Shown here piece by piece: positions 63,846 to 64,000 of a stretch of 64,000 nt of DNA (position 1 is its first letter; every line of letters begins with the position of its first letter). The position numbers were made by a program, and so were the translations under genes. The notes below the pieces were generated by a model, which was not told where the DNA came from, ran no database searches, and was given only the letters and a program-made list of their open reading frames with translations. This stretch comes from Synergistaceae bacterium (GTDB lineage Bacteria > Synergistota > Synergistia > Synergistales > Synergistaceae). The stretch covers positions 44,423 through 108,422 of the forward strand of contig JAUNJZ010000003.1 of the NCBI GenBank assembly GCA_030533085.1, written 5' to 3'.

Positions 63846-64000
63846 ACACTTTTGCCTTTTTCAAAACGACGCCGCTCCGCCACCTTTCAACTTTGCGATA
63901 AATGTACTGAACTCCGAGATATGGGCGATTACGCGCTGGCGAATATTTAGCTGAAATATATGATATATATTATAATGTAGCGGTTGTCGTATTGGAAAAG
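63846..64000. other. Window end without a recognisable gene
   Basis: AT-rich sequence with stops in all frames; a TATAAT-like box (63970-63980 region) may start a gene beyond the window. Confidence 0.4.

Noticed and set aside
63745..63954. 69-codon plus-strand open frame
   Set aside because: No ribosome site, no family, and composition not protein-like.

Overview
The window comes from a Gram-negative (diderm), anaerobic, fairly GC-rich bacterium of the phylum Synergistota, most likely a relative of Cloacibacillus or Synergistes. Three things point there. Lipid A, Kdo and Lpt genes prove an LPS outer membrane. The large surface protein at 25-30 kb ends in a Synergist-CTERM-type sorting tail. 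Anaerobic sulfite reductase is present and no aerobic respiration genes are seen. Species placement is inference.

Layout. 1-7.6 kb: a tightly overlapped minus-strand lipid A/Kdo operon, lpxI-lpxB-msbA-lpxK(fused to an LpxB-like domain)-kdsA-kdsD. 7.7-8.6 kb: a ZIP metal transporter. 9-12.9 kb: an AT-richer accessory island with a secreted serpin and a secreted C10-type cysteine peptidase homologue, behind a good promoter and a leader resembling a c-di-GMP-I riboswitch. 12.9-17.2 kb: asrABC, an FNT channel and a Crp/Fnr regulator with a CRP-like operator at about -41.5. 17.4-24.5 kb: three GNAT paralogues sharing an unusual Cys-rich tail, around a MACPF-like lipoprotein and a STAS / PP2C-RsbW partner-switching pair. 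24.5-30.1 kb: a repeat-like intergenic element, then a very large GLUG/MBG/BIG2 surface protein whose signal peptide is out of frame with its start codon across a C10 tract. This looks like a phase-variable (here OFF) gene. 30.2-36.2 kb: an MFS transporter, htpG and clpB. 36.4-64 kb: housekeeping genes on the plus strand: csp, a LonB-like protease, nth, tilS, hpt, ftsH, uvrB, uvrA, rlmB, metK, comF, pfkA, a D-glutamate-cyclase-like gene, a membrane protein, rho, an M23/LysM peptidase, pyrG, a secreted protein, lptC, lptD and ddl.

How it fits together. LPS assembly is covered at both ends: lipid A/Kdo synthesis and flipping on the left, LptC/LptD transport and D-Ala-D-Ala ligase on the right. 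The middle holds the accessory, host- or community-facing functions: protease plus inhibitor, pore-former-like lipoprotein, adhesin-like protein and sulfide metabolism. Several show their own regulation: a riboswitch-like leader, a homopolymer switch, a CRP-type operator and tandem direct repeats at a promoter. No tRNA, rRNA, CRISPR array, transposase or prophage was recognised.
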